13,215 nucleotides of DNA, taken from Anaerolineae bacterium. Lineage in GTDB: Bacteria; Chloroflexota; Anaerolineae; 4572-78; NAK82. The position numbers and the translations under genes were made by a program. Location: positions 1 to 13,215 of the forward strand of contig JAUVRU010000019.1 in the NCBI GenBank assembly GCA_030597485.1. The letters run 5' to 3'. Of the stretch, positions 1 through 6,274 are shown in pieces (position 1 is the first letter of the stretch; each line of letters begins with the position of its first letter). The notes beneath the pieces were generated by a model. That model ran no database searches, was not told the DNA's origin, and saw only the letters and a list, made by a program, of their open reading frames with translations.

Positions 1-43
1 CCCGCAAACTGCCGCCGGCCGTCGTCCCACAACAACCCTCACG

Positions 44-50
44 AAAGGAG
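44..50 (+). promoter_or_regulatory. Ribosome binding site of the ASRT-like gene
   Basis: AAAGGAG lies 8 bases before the ATG at 59. It supports that start. No convincing promoter boxes can be seen in the 58 bases available upstream. Confidence 0.75.
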
Positions 51-58
51 ACGCAGCA

Positions 59-442
59 ATGCCAACAGTTCAAGGAGATGGATCCCTCAAGTGGCTGTTT
101 CCCGATGGTTACCTTCCTGAGAAGAACATGGAAGGAGAAATGGAAAGCCACGAAGCGCTCACGATGTTGAACAGCGGACCAGAACCCGCTCACGTGGAGC
201 TTGACCTTCATTTCGAGGACAGGGACCCGGTCAAGGGCATCCGGGTGGAGGTAGGTGCGGAGCGGGTCGTATGCGTGCGCATGGATGAAGCTGACCAACT
301 CAATGGACTGTCCATCCCCCCGCTCACCCAGTACGCCCTGCGCGTGCGCGGTGATCGCAGAATCATAGCCCAGTTCGAGCGAGTGGACGCCACTCAGTCC
401 AATCTGGCCTACTACTGCACGATGGGTTACCCATCTGGCTGA
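59..442 (+). CDS. ASRT-like protein (sensory rhodopsin transducer family)
   Basis: This 127-residue soluble protein resembles the Anabaena sensory rhodopsin transducer (about 125 residues, Pfam family PF07100 as I recall). The matches are collinear: an aromatic W12 near the N-terminus, GYLP at 17-20, SHE at 30-32, LNSGPEPAHV at 37-46 (ASRT has a very similar LNAGDEDAHV), a central beta-rich part, and QFERVD at 105-110 followed by a polar C-terminus. Known members form a small tetrameric beta-sandwich. In Anabaena it is the soluble partner of a photoreceptor, but most relatives occur without any rhodopsin and have no settled role. There is no signal peptide or membrane segment. It is the only plus-strand gene and converges with the operon on the other strand, so its job cannot be read from that operon. 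It ends in TGA. The family call is good; the function is open. Confidence 0.82.
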   Translation: MPTVQGDGSLKWLFPDGYLPEKNMEGEMESHEALTMLNSGPEPAHVELDLHFEDRDPVKGIRVEVGAERVVCVRMDEADQLNGLSIPPLTQYALRVRGDRRIIAQFERVDATQSNLAYYCTMGYPSG

Positions 443-482
443 AACCCGAACCGTCCCCCAACCGGTACGGGCCGCGTCACCC

Positions 483-517
483 AGACTGTCGGGGGCAGTC
501 TTCGAACTGAATCCCCC
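483..517. terminator. Possible bidirectional hairpin between convergent genes
   Basis: Two competing stems occur 41 to 75 bases after the ASRT-like stop. AGACTG (483-488) pairs with CAGTCT (496-501). Alternatively GGGGGCAGT (491-499) pairs with ACTG (506-509) and CCCCC (513-517) around a 3-base bulge. The position between convergent genes fits a terminator, but neither strand has a T-run after it, so it is not a standard intrinsic terminator. Confidence 0.3.
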
Positions 518-598
518 TGCTACCCATAGGAATCGAGGCAAAACCAGTGTTCGAGAGGCGACACAGATCGACTGTGCCGCCCTCCACCATCACTCAAC

Positions 599-614
599 GC
601 CCAAGATCTTGGGC
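599..614. terminator. Perfect 16-bp palindrome after the operon's last gene
   Basis: GCCCAAGATCTTGGGC is a perfect palindrome 46 bases beyond the minus-strand stop at 661-663. It could fold as a 6-bp stem with a GATC tetraloop in the operon transcript and protect or end it. No T-tract follows on the minus strand. A dimeric protein-binding site is the alternative. Confidence 0.3.
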
Positions 615-660
615 AACGCTTTCTCGTCCCGATCTCCTGCACTGCCCCAGTCCACCGTGA

Positions 661-1323
661 TCAGAGAATGATGATCGCGCGGCGATAGGAATTCAGTTCT
701 TCGATGCCATCCTCAGTGACCAGGATGCCATCCTCGTAGCGTACCCCATATTCACCGTCGCTCAGCCATACATCGATGTTGAACTGCATGCCGGGCCGAA
801 TCACGATGTCGCTGTCACGCCCCAACCACAGACCCTCGCATTCCGAGACACCGGTGCCGTGAGCCGGACCGTACAGTGTGAATTCCTGGAAGTCATAGCG
901 CGCCAGCGTGTCATAGTAGTTCTTGAAGACGTCGCCCGCCGCCACGCCAGGCCGAATGTCGCGAAAGGCACCTTCCACGCCTTCTAGCGCCACACTCATC
1001 AGTTTGCCCGCCTTCTCCGGCGGTTCCCCTATCGATAGGGGACGGCACATGTTGCCGCAATATCCCATGTAGCGCGCGCCTAAGGTCAGTTGCACCAGCT
1101 CGTTGCGACGGATGCGACGGTTGGTGGAACGGGACAGGCTCTGATGCGTGGTGGGTCCGGAGCACACCCAGATGGGATAGGAAGCACCCTCTCCGCCCAT
1201 CCTGCGCATAGTCGCTCGCGCCCGGGCCTCTATCTCCCATTCTACCTGTCCCTCTCTCAGGCCGTTGATCGCGTCAATCATGGCCTGCTCAGTGATCCAA
1301 TAAGCCTTGCGAATGACAGCCAT
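661..1323 (-). CDS. M24/creatinase-like protein, C-terminal (pita-bread) part after an in-frame amber
   Basis: These 220 residues are the catalytic-type half of an M24 (aminopeptidase P/prolidase/creatinase fold) protein whose N-terminal half is encoded just upstream (1324-1827). The halves are in the same frame, separated only by a TAG, and the ATG at 1321-1323 directly follows it. The start resembles the usual RKA helix after the KS..E linker. The metal-binding residues of M24 peptidases are mostly altered: the first Asp position is Thr80 (QLTLG), the second is Asn91 (CGNMCRP), the His is kept (His155 in PAHGTG), the first Glu position is Asp184 (FNIDVW), and only the last Glu remains (Glu197 in VRYED). 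The His of the PHHH motif is also absent. This pattern points to a metal-free hydrolase of the creatinase kind or a non-peptidase, not a standard prolidase. It may be made by reinitiation at the adjacent ATG, by readthrough, or not at all. No good ribosome binding site precedes it. Confidence 0.75.
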   Translation of the reverse strand: MAVIRKAYWITEQAMIDAINGLREGQVEWEIEARARATMRRMGGEGASYPIWVCSGPTTHQSLSRSTNRRIRRNELVQLTLGARYMGYCGNMCRPLSIGEPPEKAGKLMSVALEGVEGAFRDIRPGVAAGDVFKNYYDTLARYDFQEFTLYGPAHGTGVSECEGLWLGRDSDIVIRPGMQFNIDVWLSDGEYGVRYEDGILVTEDGIEELNSYRRAIIIL

Positions 1324-1326
1324 CTA
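1324..1326 (-). other. In-frame amber codon splitting the M24/creatinase-like gene (whole gene 661-1827)
   Basis: The two parts are collinear over a normal family length of 388 positions, and codon 168 is TAG. Around it the protein reads RAIKSEY-(TAG)-MAVIRKA. The family's linker usually reads KSPEE(I/V)xxIRKA, and the intact M24 protein of this window has KSPEEVEAMQRA, so the amber stands where Glu is normal. GAG to TAG is a single base change. No frameshift or other lesion is visible in either half. Confidence 0.8.
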
Positions 1327-1827
1327 ATACTCAGACTTGATAGCACGTACTCGCAGCAGTACGTCGTCGGCCCGGACTATCTGCGCCCCAGAGGCTGCCT
1401 GCCGCAGGTCCATCATTATGGGATACGGGAAGATGTTCCAATCAGTCACCCCAATCCGGCGTGGCGGCTTCTCGCACACCGACGCTAGAATAGAGCTGAA
1501 GTCCTCTGACTCCACTTCTGGCACCCAGTCTGGTGCCCCGCTCTCCACAAAGAGGGGATGAACGTGGATGTCCCTGATGCGCGAGAACTCCTGGGCGTAA
1601 TCGTATGTCTCCGGCCCGCCGGTGACCAGGGCCGGAGCCCCCTCACGTGGGACCACCACACCGGCAAAGTCGAAGAAGGGCCAGAAATCCGCCAGATAGC
1701 GACTGCTGGCCAGCTCGGACTCCGACGAATAGGTGACCAGCACGTCCAGATCAGCCGTGACCATCTCCTTCTGGAGCCGGGCAATTCGTTTTTTGTAGTC
1801 GGAATCAGGTATCATTGGGGTTCGCAT
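1324..1827 (-). CDS. M24/creatinase-like protein, N-terminal part ending at an in-frame amber
   Basis: This part codes for 167 residues matching the N-terminal creatinase_N-type domain of M24 proteins. YKKRIARLQKEM (11-22) is the usual opening helix, DLDVLVTYS (27-35) the first strand, SSRYLADFWP (41-50) the conserved turn, and RRIGVTDWN (123-131) a later strand; it runs to the linker RAIKSEY. The start at 1827 is preferred over upstream in-frame starts because AGGAGG lies 9 bases before it and the longer reading overlaps proline dehydrogenase with sequence unlike the family. The domain normally helps oligomerise and shape the active site, so alone it should not be catalytic. It follows proline dehydrogenase by 104 bp and is the second last reading frame of the operon. 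Confidence 0.75.
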   Translation of the reverse strand: MRTPMIPDSDYKKRIARLQKEMVTADLDVLVTYSSESELASSRYLADFWPFFDFAGVVVPREGAPALVTGGPETYDYAQEFSRIRDIHVHPLFVESGAPDWVPEVESEDFSSILASVCEKPPRRIGVTDWNIFPYPIMMDLRQAASGAQIVRADDVLLRVRAIKSEY

Positions 1828-1836
1828 TCTCGTCAG

Positions 1837-1842
1837 CCTCCT
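1837..1842 (-). promoter_or_regulatory. Ribosome binding site deciding the M24/creatinase-like start
   Basis: A perfect AGGAGG (CCTCCT on the plus strand) sits 9 bases before the ATG at 1827. It fixes the start inside the longer open frame. Confidence 0.8.
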
Positions 1843-1862
1843 GTCAAAGATTATTGTTTCAA

Positions 1863-1910
1863 AGCGGGAACTATAGGTCCGTGACCGCGACATCTGCCCG
1901 GGTTCCCGCT
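1863..1910 (-). repeat. Inverted repeat (9-bp stem) in the spacer after proline dehydrogenase
   Basis: AGCGGGAAC (1863-1871) and GTTCCCGCT (1902-1910) are perfect complements. A second small stem lies inside: GGTC (1876-1879) with GACC (1883-1886). The structure fills the gap between the proline dehydrogenase stop and the next ribosome binding site. On the minus strand it is followed by CTTTGAAAC and not by a T-run, so an mRNA-stability or attenuation element is more likely than a strong terminator. Confidence 0.5.
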
Positions 1911-1931
1911 CACCGGGCCATCGCGCAACAT

Positions 1932-2858
1932 CTACTTCCCCAGGAAAGCACGGGCCATGAGCAACACATTCGCCGGCCGCTCTGCCAGGCGGCGCATGAA
2001 ATAGGGGTACCACCGAGTTCCATATGGTACGTAGACGCGCACCCGGTAGCCATCCCTGGTCAAGCGTTGCTGCCAATCACGCCGTACCCCATGCAACATC
2101 TGGAACTCGAACTGGTCTTTGCTGGCGTCCAGCTCCGCCACCACACGCTCAGCGTGAAGAATCAGTTTGTGGTCGTGCGTGGCCACGGCTGGATAGAACC
2201 CGCTCTTGCGCACCTGCTCACTGAACATCAAATCCACCAACCTGGCATAACTCGCGTCTACGCCTTCCTTTTCCCTCCAGGCGATGGTGGCCGGTTCGTC
2301 ATATGCCCCCTTGCACAGCCGGACGCTGGTTCCACGCCTTATCAGCTCCTCCAGGTCTCTCTCGGTGCGGAACAGATAAGACTGCAACGCCAACCTCAAG
2401 TTCTGGTATTCATTCAGCAGGCAGTGAAAGATGTTGAGAGTCATCTGCGTGTATTCGGACCCCTCAATGTCAATCTCGACGCCAATCCCCAGCGCTTTGG
2501 CCGTCTGGACGATGGCGCGCGCCGGGTCGAGGCAGAACTCCTCGCCAAAGTGTAGACCCACGTGCGTCAGCTTGCCCGAGATGGTGGACTGGACCTGTTC
2601 AGCTGCGATACGATGTAGGAGATCCTGGTACTCCCCCACCGAACGCTCGGCATCAGCTTCCGTGGCGACATTCTCACCCAGATGATCAAGGGTCGCCAGA
2701 ATCCCATGTTGGTTCAGCTCTCGCACGACAGCAATCGCTTCATCCAGTGTCTCGCCGGCGATGAACCGCCGTGCCATGCGGCGAGCCGGGCCAAAACGCA
2801 CGGCGAATCGGCGCAATGTTTCGCTCTGCGAAAGCGCAATGAAGATGCGGCGTAGCAT
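1932..2858 (-). CDS. Proline dehydrogenase, monofunctional
   Basis: This 308-residue FAD enzyme would oxidise L-proline to pyrroline-5-carboxylate and pass electrons to the membrane quinone pool. The length equals that of the short monofunctional ProDHs of Thermus and Bacillus; there is no fused P5C dehydrogenase. Family motifs appear in order: DHLGEN (58-63), KLTHVGL (96-102), EIDIEG (128-133), LQSYL (158-162), VRLCKGAY (179-186), ATHD (226-229), FQMLHG (252-257), YVPYG (276-280) and YFMRRLAERP (286-295). The paired arginines at 289-290 bind the proline carboxylate in known structures. AAGGAG lies 10 bases before the ATG. The gene stands between the EthD-like gene (105-bp gap) and the M24/creatinase-like gene (104-bp gap). 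Downstream of a complete M24 peptidase it fits use of proline released from peptides. It ends in TAG at the normal family end. No P5C dehydrogenase is seen in the window. Confidence 0.95.
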   Translation of the reverse strand: MLRRIFIALSQSETLRRFAVRFGPARRMARRFIAGETLDEAIAVVRELNQHGILATLDHLGENVATEADAERSVGEYQDLLHRIAAEQVQSTISGKLTHVGLHFGEEFCLDPARAIVQTAKALGIGVEIDIEGSEYTQMTLNIFHCLLNEYQNLRLALQSYLFRTERDLEELIRRGTSVRLCKGAYDEPATIAWREKEGVDASYARLVDLMFSEQVRKSGFYPAVATHDHKLILHAERVVAELDASKDQFEFQMLHGVRRDWQQRLTRDGYRVRVYVPYGTRWYPYFMRRLAERPANVLLMARAFLGK

Positions 2859-2874
2859 GGGTACCCTACTCCTT

Positions 2875-2929
2875 GGAAGTGGTCAACGAACGCCGCAGTC
2901 CGTTCAGATCATCGTAGGAACCCACTTCC
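2875..2929 (-). repeat. Inverted repeat (8-bp stem) abutting the proline dehydrogenase ribosome binding site
   Basis: GGAAGTGG (2875-2882) and CCACTTCC (2922-2929) are perfect complements with a 39-base interior. A nested stem, GAACG (2888-2892) with CGTTC (2901-2905), lies inside. The outer stem ends exactly where the AAGGAG (2869-2874) of proline dehydrogenase begins, so folding could affect translation or RNA processing. Confidence 0.45.
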
Positions 2930-2963
2930 CTTGCCACGCCTCTCTCCGGACTCGGGGTCCCAG

Positions 2964-3287
2964 TCATTCAACGGACTCGCTCAAGACCTCTTCGGAAATC
3001 AGGAATAGCGGATTGGCAATCCGCTTCAACGATTTCGCCAACTTCTTCTGGTATTCCGGGTCAAAGAAGGCCTTGCGAAAAGTCTCCATGTCGGGCCAAT
3101 ACGCTTCGGTAATGTAACGATACGGAGGGGTCTCACACTGCCACGCCTCTGCAACGACATAGAAGTCCGTCTTGATAAGCCCAGGGATGGCCACGTTTTC
3201 CAACTGGTGCTCAGTCGTGCGCCACCGCATATACTCCTCGTGATCGGCACCTGGCGGGAGATTGTACATCACGGTCAGTTTAACCAC
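2964..3287 (-). CDS. EthD/REDY-like dimeric alpha-beta barrel protein
   Basis: This is a small 107-residue protein with the ferredoxin-like layout of the EthD/REDY group. It has an N-terminal strand VKLTVMYNLP (2-11), a helix with the acidic-polar EEYMRWRTTEHQ stretch (17-28, typical for the family), a second strand around DFYVVAEAW (41-49), a strand YRYITEAYW (56-64), and a helix with the aromatic FRKAFFDPEYQKKL (69-82). Relatives are dimers that bind or turn over small ring compounds, and many are only named by fold. The start is GTG, set by GGAGGG (3294-3299) 6 bases upstream. It lies between the complete M24 peptidase and proline dehydrogenase on the same strand, so it is probably an accessory protein of the pathway. 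The exact function cannot be told. Confidence 0.75.
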   Translation of the reverse strand: MVKLTVMYNLPPGADHEEYMRWRTTEHQLENVAIPGLIKTDFYVVAEAWQCETPPYRYITEAYWPDMETFRKAFFDPEYQKKLAKSLKRIANPLFLISEEVLSESVE

Positions 3288-3293
3288 TTCTCA

Positions 3294-3299
3294 CCCTCC
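3294..3299 (-). promoter_or_regulatory. Ribosome binding site for a GTG start
   Basis: GGAGGG on the minus strand lies 6 bases before the GTG at 3285-3287 and supports this non-ATG start of the EthD/REDY-like gene. Confidence 0.7.
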
Positions 3300-3331
3300 A
3301 CTGTGAATTCACTTGGCGATTACCCACAAGG

Positions 3332-3392
3332 CCCGCTTTAAGTCCGTCGAGATCCGGAGTCGAGGCGTCGGCCGGATTCTTGGTCACGCGGG
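3332..3392 (-). repeat. Weak nested inverted repeats between the M24 peptidase and EthD-like genes
   Basis: The spacer 3288-3444 can form an outer 5-bp stem (CCCGC at 3332-3336 with GCGGG at 3388-3392) and an inner 6-bp stem (ATCCGG at 3352-3357 with CCGGAT at 3372-3377). The stems are short and could arise by chance. They are listed because the two following spacers of the operon have similar but stronger structures. Confidence 0.25.
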
Positions 3393-3444
3393 ACCGCCTG
3401 AAGGCTCGAATCCATCAAGTCTACCGGAGGTACTCACCAGGATT

Positions 3445-4536
3445 TCATGACTTGACGACCCGCTGGTGACCGCAACCTGTCAGGTTTCTCACACCTGTCT
3501 CGGTGACAACAACGATGTCCTCGATGCGCACTCCGAACTGGCCGGGGATGTACACCCCTGGTTCAATGCTAAAGGCCATGCCCTCTTCCAGGATTTGCTG
3601 GCCGCCGGCCACGATCCACGGCGGCTCGTGGGTCTCCAGGCCCAGCCCGTGACCGGTGCGGTGCACGAAATACTCCCCATACCCTGCCGCCTCCAGAGTC
3701 GTGCGCGCGGCGGAGTCAACCTGTCCCGCTGTCATCCCTGGCCTGACAGCAGCACGCGCCCGCTCATTGGCACCCAGGACAGCCTGGTAGCCTGCCAGAA
3801 ACTCGGGTGGCGGCTGGCCCAAGAACACAACCCGGGTGATGTCCGACTTATAGCCTTTGAGCGACGCACCAATGTCAATGACGACTGCATCTCCCTCCTC
3901 CAGGGGGCGGTCACCGCTATGGTGGTGGGGAAAAGCACCGTTGGGACCCGACGCCACCAACGTGAAACACACTTCCTCGTCACCATCCAGTCGAAACGCC
4001 TCTTCGATTGCCCAGGCGATCTGGGCTTCGGTCACGCCTGGCTGGCAGGCGTCGATTCCTGCCTGCATAGCCCGATCGGCCTGCGCTGCCGCTCGCTGCA
4101 TTGCCTCAACCTCTTCGGGCGACTTGTGCAGGCGCAAAGGGATGTTCAGCGACGATAGCGCAATCGTCTCCTGTGGATCTGCCGTCGCCATCAGCGCCAG
4201 CAGAAAATCAGCTCGTGTGGCTCCATCAACCGCTAGCCTGTTGACCGGGAGCCTTTCCGACAAGGCCTCTTGCAACGCGCCATCGCGTCCTTCGTCATCT
4301 GCCCAGGTGTGCAAGGGCAAGCTAGTGTGAGCAGCCCACTCCTCAGCGTTGAGACCGGGCACCACCACACTGGCTGCCTGCGACGATACAAGCAGCAGAC
4401 ACACGCGTTCATCGGGATGCGATGCAAATCCAGCCAGGTAGCGCATGTTTGCCGTGGGACCAATGGCAACCATATCGACTCCTTCTGCTTCCATCGCGTT
4501 TCGCAAGCGGCTCAGCCGTCTCTCGAATTCAGTCAT
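3445..4536 (-). CDS. M24 family metallopeptidase (Xaa-Pro dipeptidase/aminopeptidase type)
   Basis: A complete 363-residue two-domain M24 enzyme. An N-terminal creatinase-like domain (about 1-135) opens with FERRLSRLRNAM and has MRYLAGF at 31-37. A C-terminal pita-bread catalytic domain (about 137-360) follows the KSPEE linker (138-142). All five expected metal ligands are present: Asp221 (VIDIG), Asp232 (KSDITR), His296 (HRTGHGLG), Glu325 (SIEPG) and Glu339 (RIED). The PHHH segment at 203-206 and His303 (THEPP) are also there. It should be an active two-metal peptidase that cuts X-Pro bonds; whether it prefers dipeptides or longer peptides cannot be told. It ends in TGA. Its ATG overlaps the end of the HyuB gene before it by 8 bases, with a purine-rich GGGGGGCAA just ahead, so the two are translationally coupled. 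Together with proline dehydrogenase downstream it suggests use of X-Pro products. Confidence 0.92.
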   Translation of the reverse strand: MTEFERRLSRLRNAMEAEGVDMVAIGPTANMRYLAGFASHPDERVCLLLVSSQAASVVVPGLNAEEWAAHTSLPLHTWADDEGRDGALQEALSERLPVNRLAVDGATRADFLLALMATADPQETIALSSLNIPLRLHKSPEEVEAMQRAAAQADRAMQAGIDACQPGVTEAQIAWAIEEAFRLDGDEEVCFTLVASGPNGAFPHHHSGDRPLEEGDAVVIDIGASLKGYKSDITRVVFLGQPPPEFLAGYQAVLGANERARAAVRPGMTAGQVDSAARTTLEAAGYGEYFVHRTGHGLGLETHEPPWIVAGGQQILEEGMAFSIEPGVYIPGQFGVRIEDIVVVTETGVRNLTGCGHQRVVKS

Positions 4537-6274
4537 TTGCCCCCCTTGCCCCTCGTAGATAGCGGGTCGACACCTCGTCTACCTCAAGCGTCTGAGGACC
4601 TATGGCAACACCGTAGACGGTCCGCGCCTGTTCCACCGTCAGAAACCCATTCTGCACGTCCCAACGAACCGCTTCTGGATCGCGCCCGAACGGGTCTCCG
4701 TCGCCACCACCCACGCCGGTTACCATACGGGCCACATCTCCTCGCTTCAACGGATAGCGCGCCAGTTTTCCCTTCCATATGACCGACTCTCCCTTACCAT
4801 CCCGGATGACGGCAACGCCATTCGCGGAACCCGGCTGTCCACCTTCCGCGCTCCAGGGCAAGAACCGATGCCTTCCGAACGTTGTGGTCAGCTGCGCAGT
4901 TTCGCTCAGTATGCGGTAGTCTCGCACCAGGCCCAAGCCACCACGATGGCTGCCAGCTCCGGCCGGCTGGACGTTGAACGTGAACTGATCCACCAGCAGA
5001 GGATAACGAGTCTCGCAGATTTCAACCGGCACGATGTAGGTTTCCCCATCGCCCACCACCACCAACCCGCTCTCCCCATCTTTGGTGGCACCGGCCCCCC
5101 AACCACCAGCTTGTGGCTCAACCAGGATGAAGATCTCTCCACTCTCATCCTGCCCGCTGATCACCGTGCCGCACACGCTCAGAGAGTGTCCCGCCGTCAG
5201 CCGGTTCGGCAGCACGGGAAAAAGCGCATGCCACAGCAGGTCGACCGCATAGGCACCGGTTTCCCAATACGTTGACACCGGCGCCGGACGCCGGGCGGTG
5301 AAGACAGTGCCATCTGGGCAGACAACCTGAAGTGGCCTGAACCAGCCCTCGTTGCTGGGTGACTTTGGGTCCGTGATCGCTTTGAAAATGGTCCGGCAGG
5401 CGGAATGGAGCCTGGTGCGCGTGCAGTTGATCGGGCCCCGCACCTGCAGCGCAGAGCCGGTGAAATCGGCAATGAACGCCTCGTCGGTGATCGTCACCGC
5501 TACGCAGACGTAGATCGGATCATCACTGAGCCCATCATCGTCCATCCAGTCTTCGGCAAAAAACGACCCCTTCGGCAGATCGGCCAACCCTCTATGGGCC
5601 AACACCTCCCCGTGATCGAGAATCGCGGCCACGCTGTTTTGATAGACCCCCAAGCCATAGCGCTCACAGATCTCCACCACCCGCCGCTCGGCGCTGCGAA
5701 GCGACGCCACACCGGCAAACATGTCTCCCAATGTGCGCTCAGGGGTACGCACGTTGGCAGCGATCAGATCGATCAGCCCCTGCCACGGCTGCCCCTCACG
5801 GTACAACCGGATTGCCGGAAACTGCAAGCCTTCCTGATAGATTTCCGTGCTGTCCGTTGTCCAGCTGCCCGCGGCCATGCCCCCCACTTCGGTCCAGTGT
5901 GCTTTGTTCACGCCGAACGCAATCAGCTCCCCGTTGCAGAAGATGGGCCCAATCAAGGCGACATCGGATAGATGGTTGCCACCGCCCTCATAGGGGTCAT
6001 TGGTGATGAAGACGTCCCCTGGACGCATTGTCTGTCGGTCAAACTTCTCGATTATTGTCTTCACTGCAAAGGACAGCGTGCCCAGGAATCCAGGGACGCC
6101 ATTTGCCTGAGCGATCAAATCTCCGTCGCTGTCCGTCACCGCGCACGCATAGTCGAGAACCTCGTAGATGATGGGACTCTGGCTGCTGCGGCCCAAGACA
6201 ACGAAGCTCTCTTCAGCCGCAGCGATCAACTGCTCCCGAATGATCTCAACTGTGAATGGATCAATCTTCATCAT
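4529..6274 (-). CDS. hyuB: HyuB (N-methylhydantoinase/5-oxoprolinase B subunit), third copy in the operon
   Basis: This complete HyuB of 581 residues belongs with HyuA in ATP-dependent ring-opening amidohydrolases such as N-methylhydantoinase and 5-oxoprolinase. Family segments visible are FTVEIIREQL near the N-terminus, SQSPIIYEVLDYA, NDPYEGGGNHLSD (about 92-104), NKAHWTEVGGMAAGSW and STEIYQEGLQFP, then PVSTYWETGAY, PQAGGWGAG and FGRHRFLPW in the C-terminal half. The other two copies read GGGTHLSD where this one has GGGNHLSD. The start is ATG at 6274 or the adjacent ATG at 6271; the longer open frame runs back into the previous gene in a sequence unlike the family. The start overlaps the end of the previous HyuB by 11-14 bases and its own end overlaps the M24 peptidase, giving a coupled block. 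It resembles the second copy more than the first. Its substrate is unknown. Confidence 0.93.
   Translation of the reverse strand: MMKIDPFTVEIIREQLIAAAEESFVVLGRSSQSPIIYEVLDYACAVTDSDGDLIAQANGVPGFLGTLSFAVKTIIEKFDRQTMRPGDVFITNDPYEGGGNHLSDVALIGPIFCNGELIAFGVNKAHWTEVGGMAAGSWTTDSTEIYQEGLQFPAIRLYREGQPWQGLIDLIAANVRTPERTLGDMFAGVASLRSAERRVVEICERYGLGVYQNSVAAILDHGEVLAHRGLADLPKGSFFAEDWMDDDGLSDDPIYVCVAVTITDEAFIADFTGSALQVRGPINCTRTRLHSACRTIFKAITDPKSPSNEGWFRPLQVVCPDGTVFTARRPAPVSTYWETGAYAVDLLWHALFPVLPNRLTAGHSLSVCGTVISGQDESGEIFILVEPQAGGWGAGATKDGESGLVVVGDGETYIVPVEICETRYPLLVDQFTFNVQPAGAGSHRGGLGLVRDYRILSETAQLTTTFGRHRFLPWSAEGGQPGSANGVAVIRDGKGESVIWKGKLARYPLKRGDVARMVTGVGGGDGDPFGRDPEAVRWDVQNGFLTVEQARTVYGVAIGPQTLEVDEVSTRYLRGARGAND

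Noticed and set aside
1828..2076. N-terminal extension of the M24/creatinase-like gene back to 2076
   Set aside because: It overlaps the end of proline dehydrogenase, does not resemble the family, and a perfect AGGAGG marks the start at 1827.
1815..2555. A 246-codon plus-strand open frame opposite proline dehydrogenase
   Set aside because: Proline dehydrogenase on the other strand has every family motif; this frame has none.
3303..3312. GTGAATTCAC palindrome upstream of the EthD-like gene as an operator
   Set aside because: Ten palindromic bases can occur by chance, there is no promoter sequence around it and no second copy was noticed in the window.
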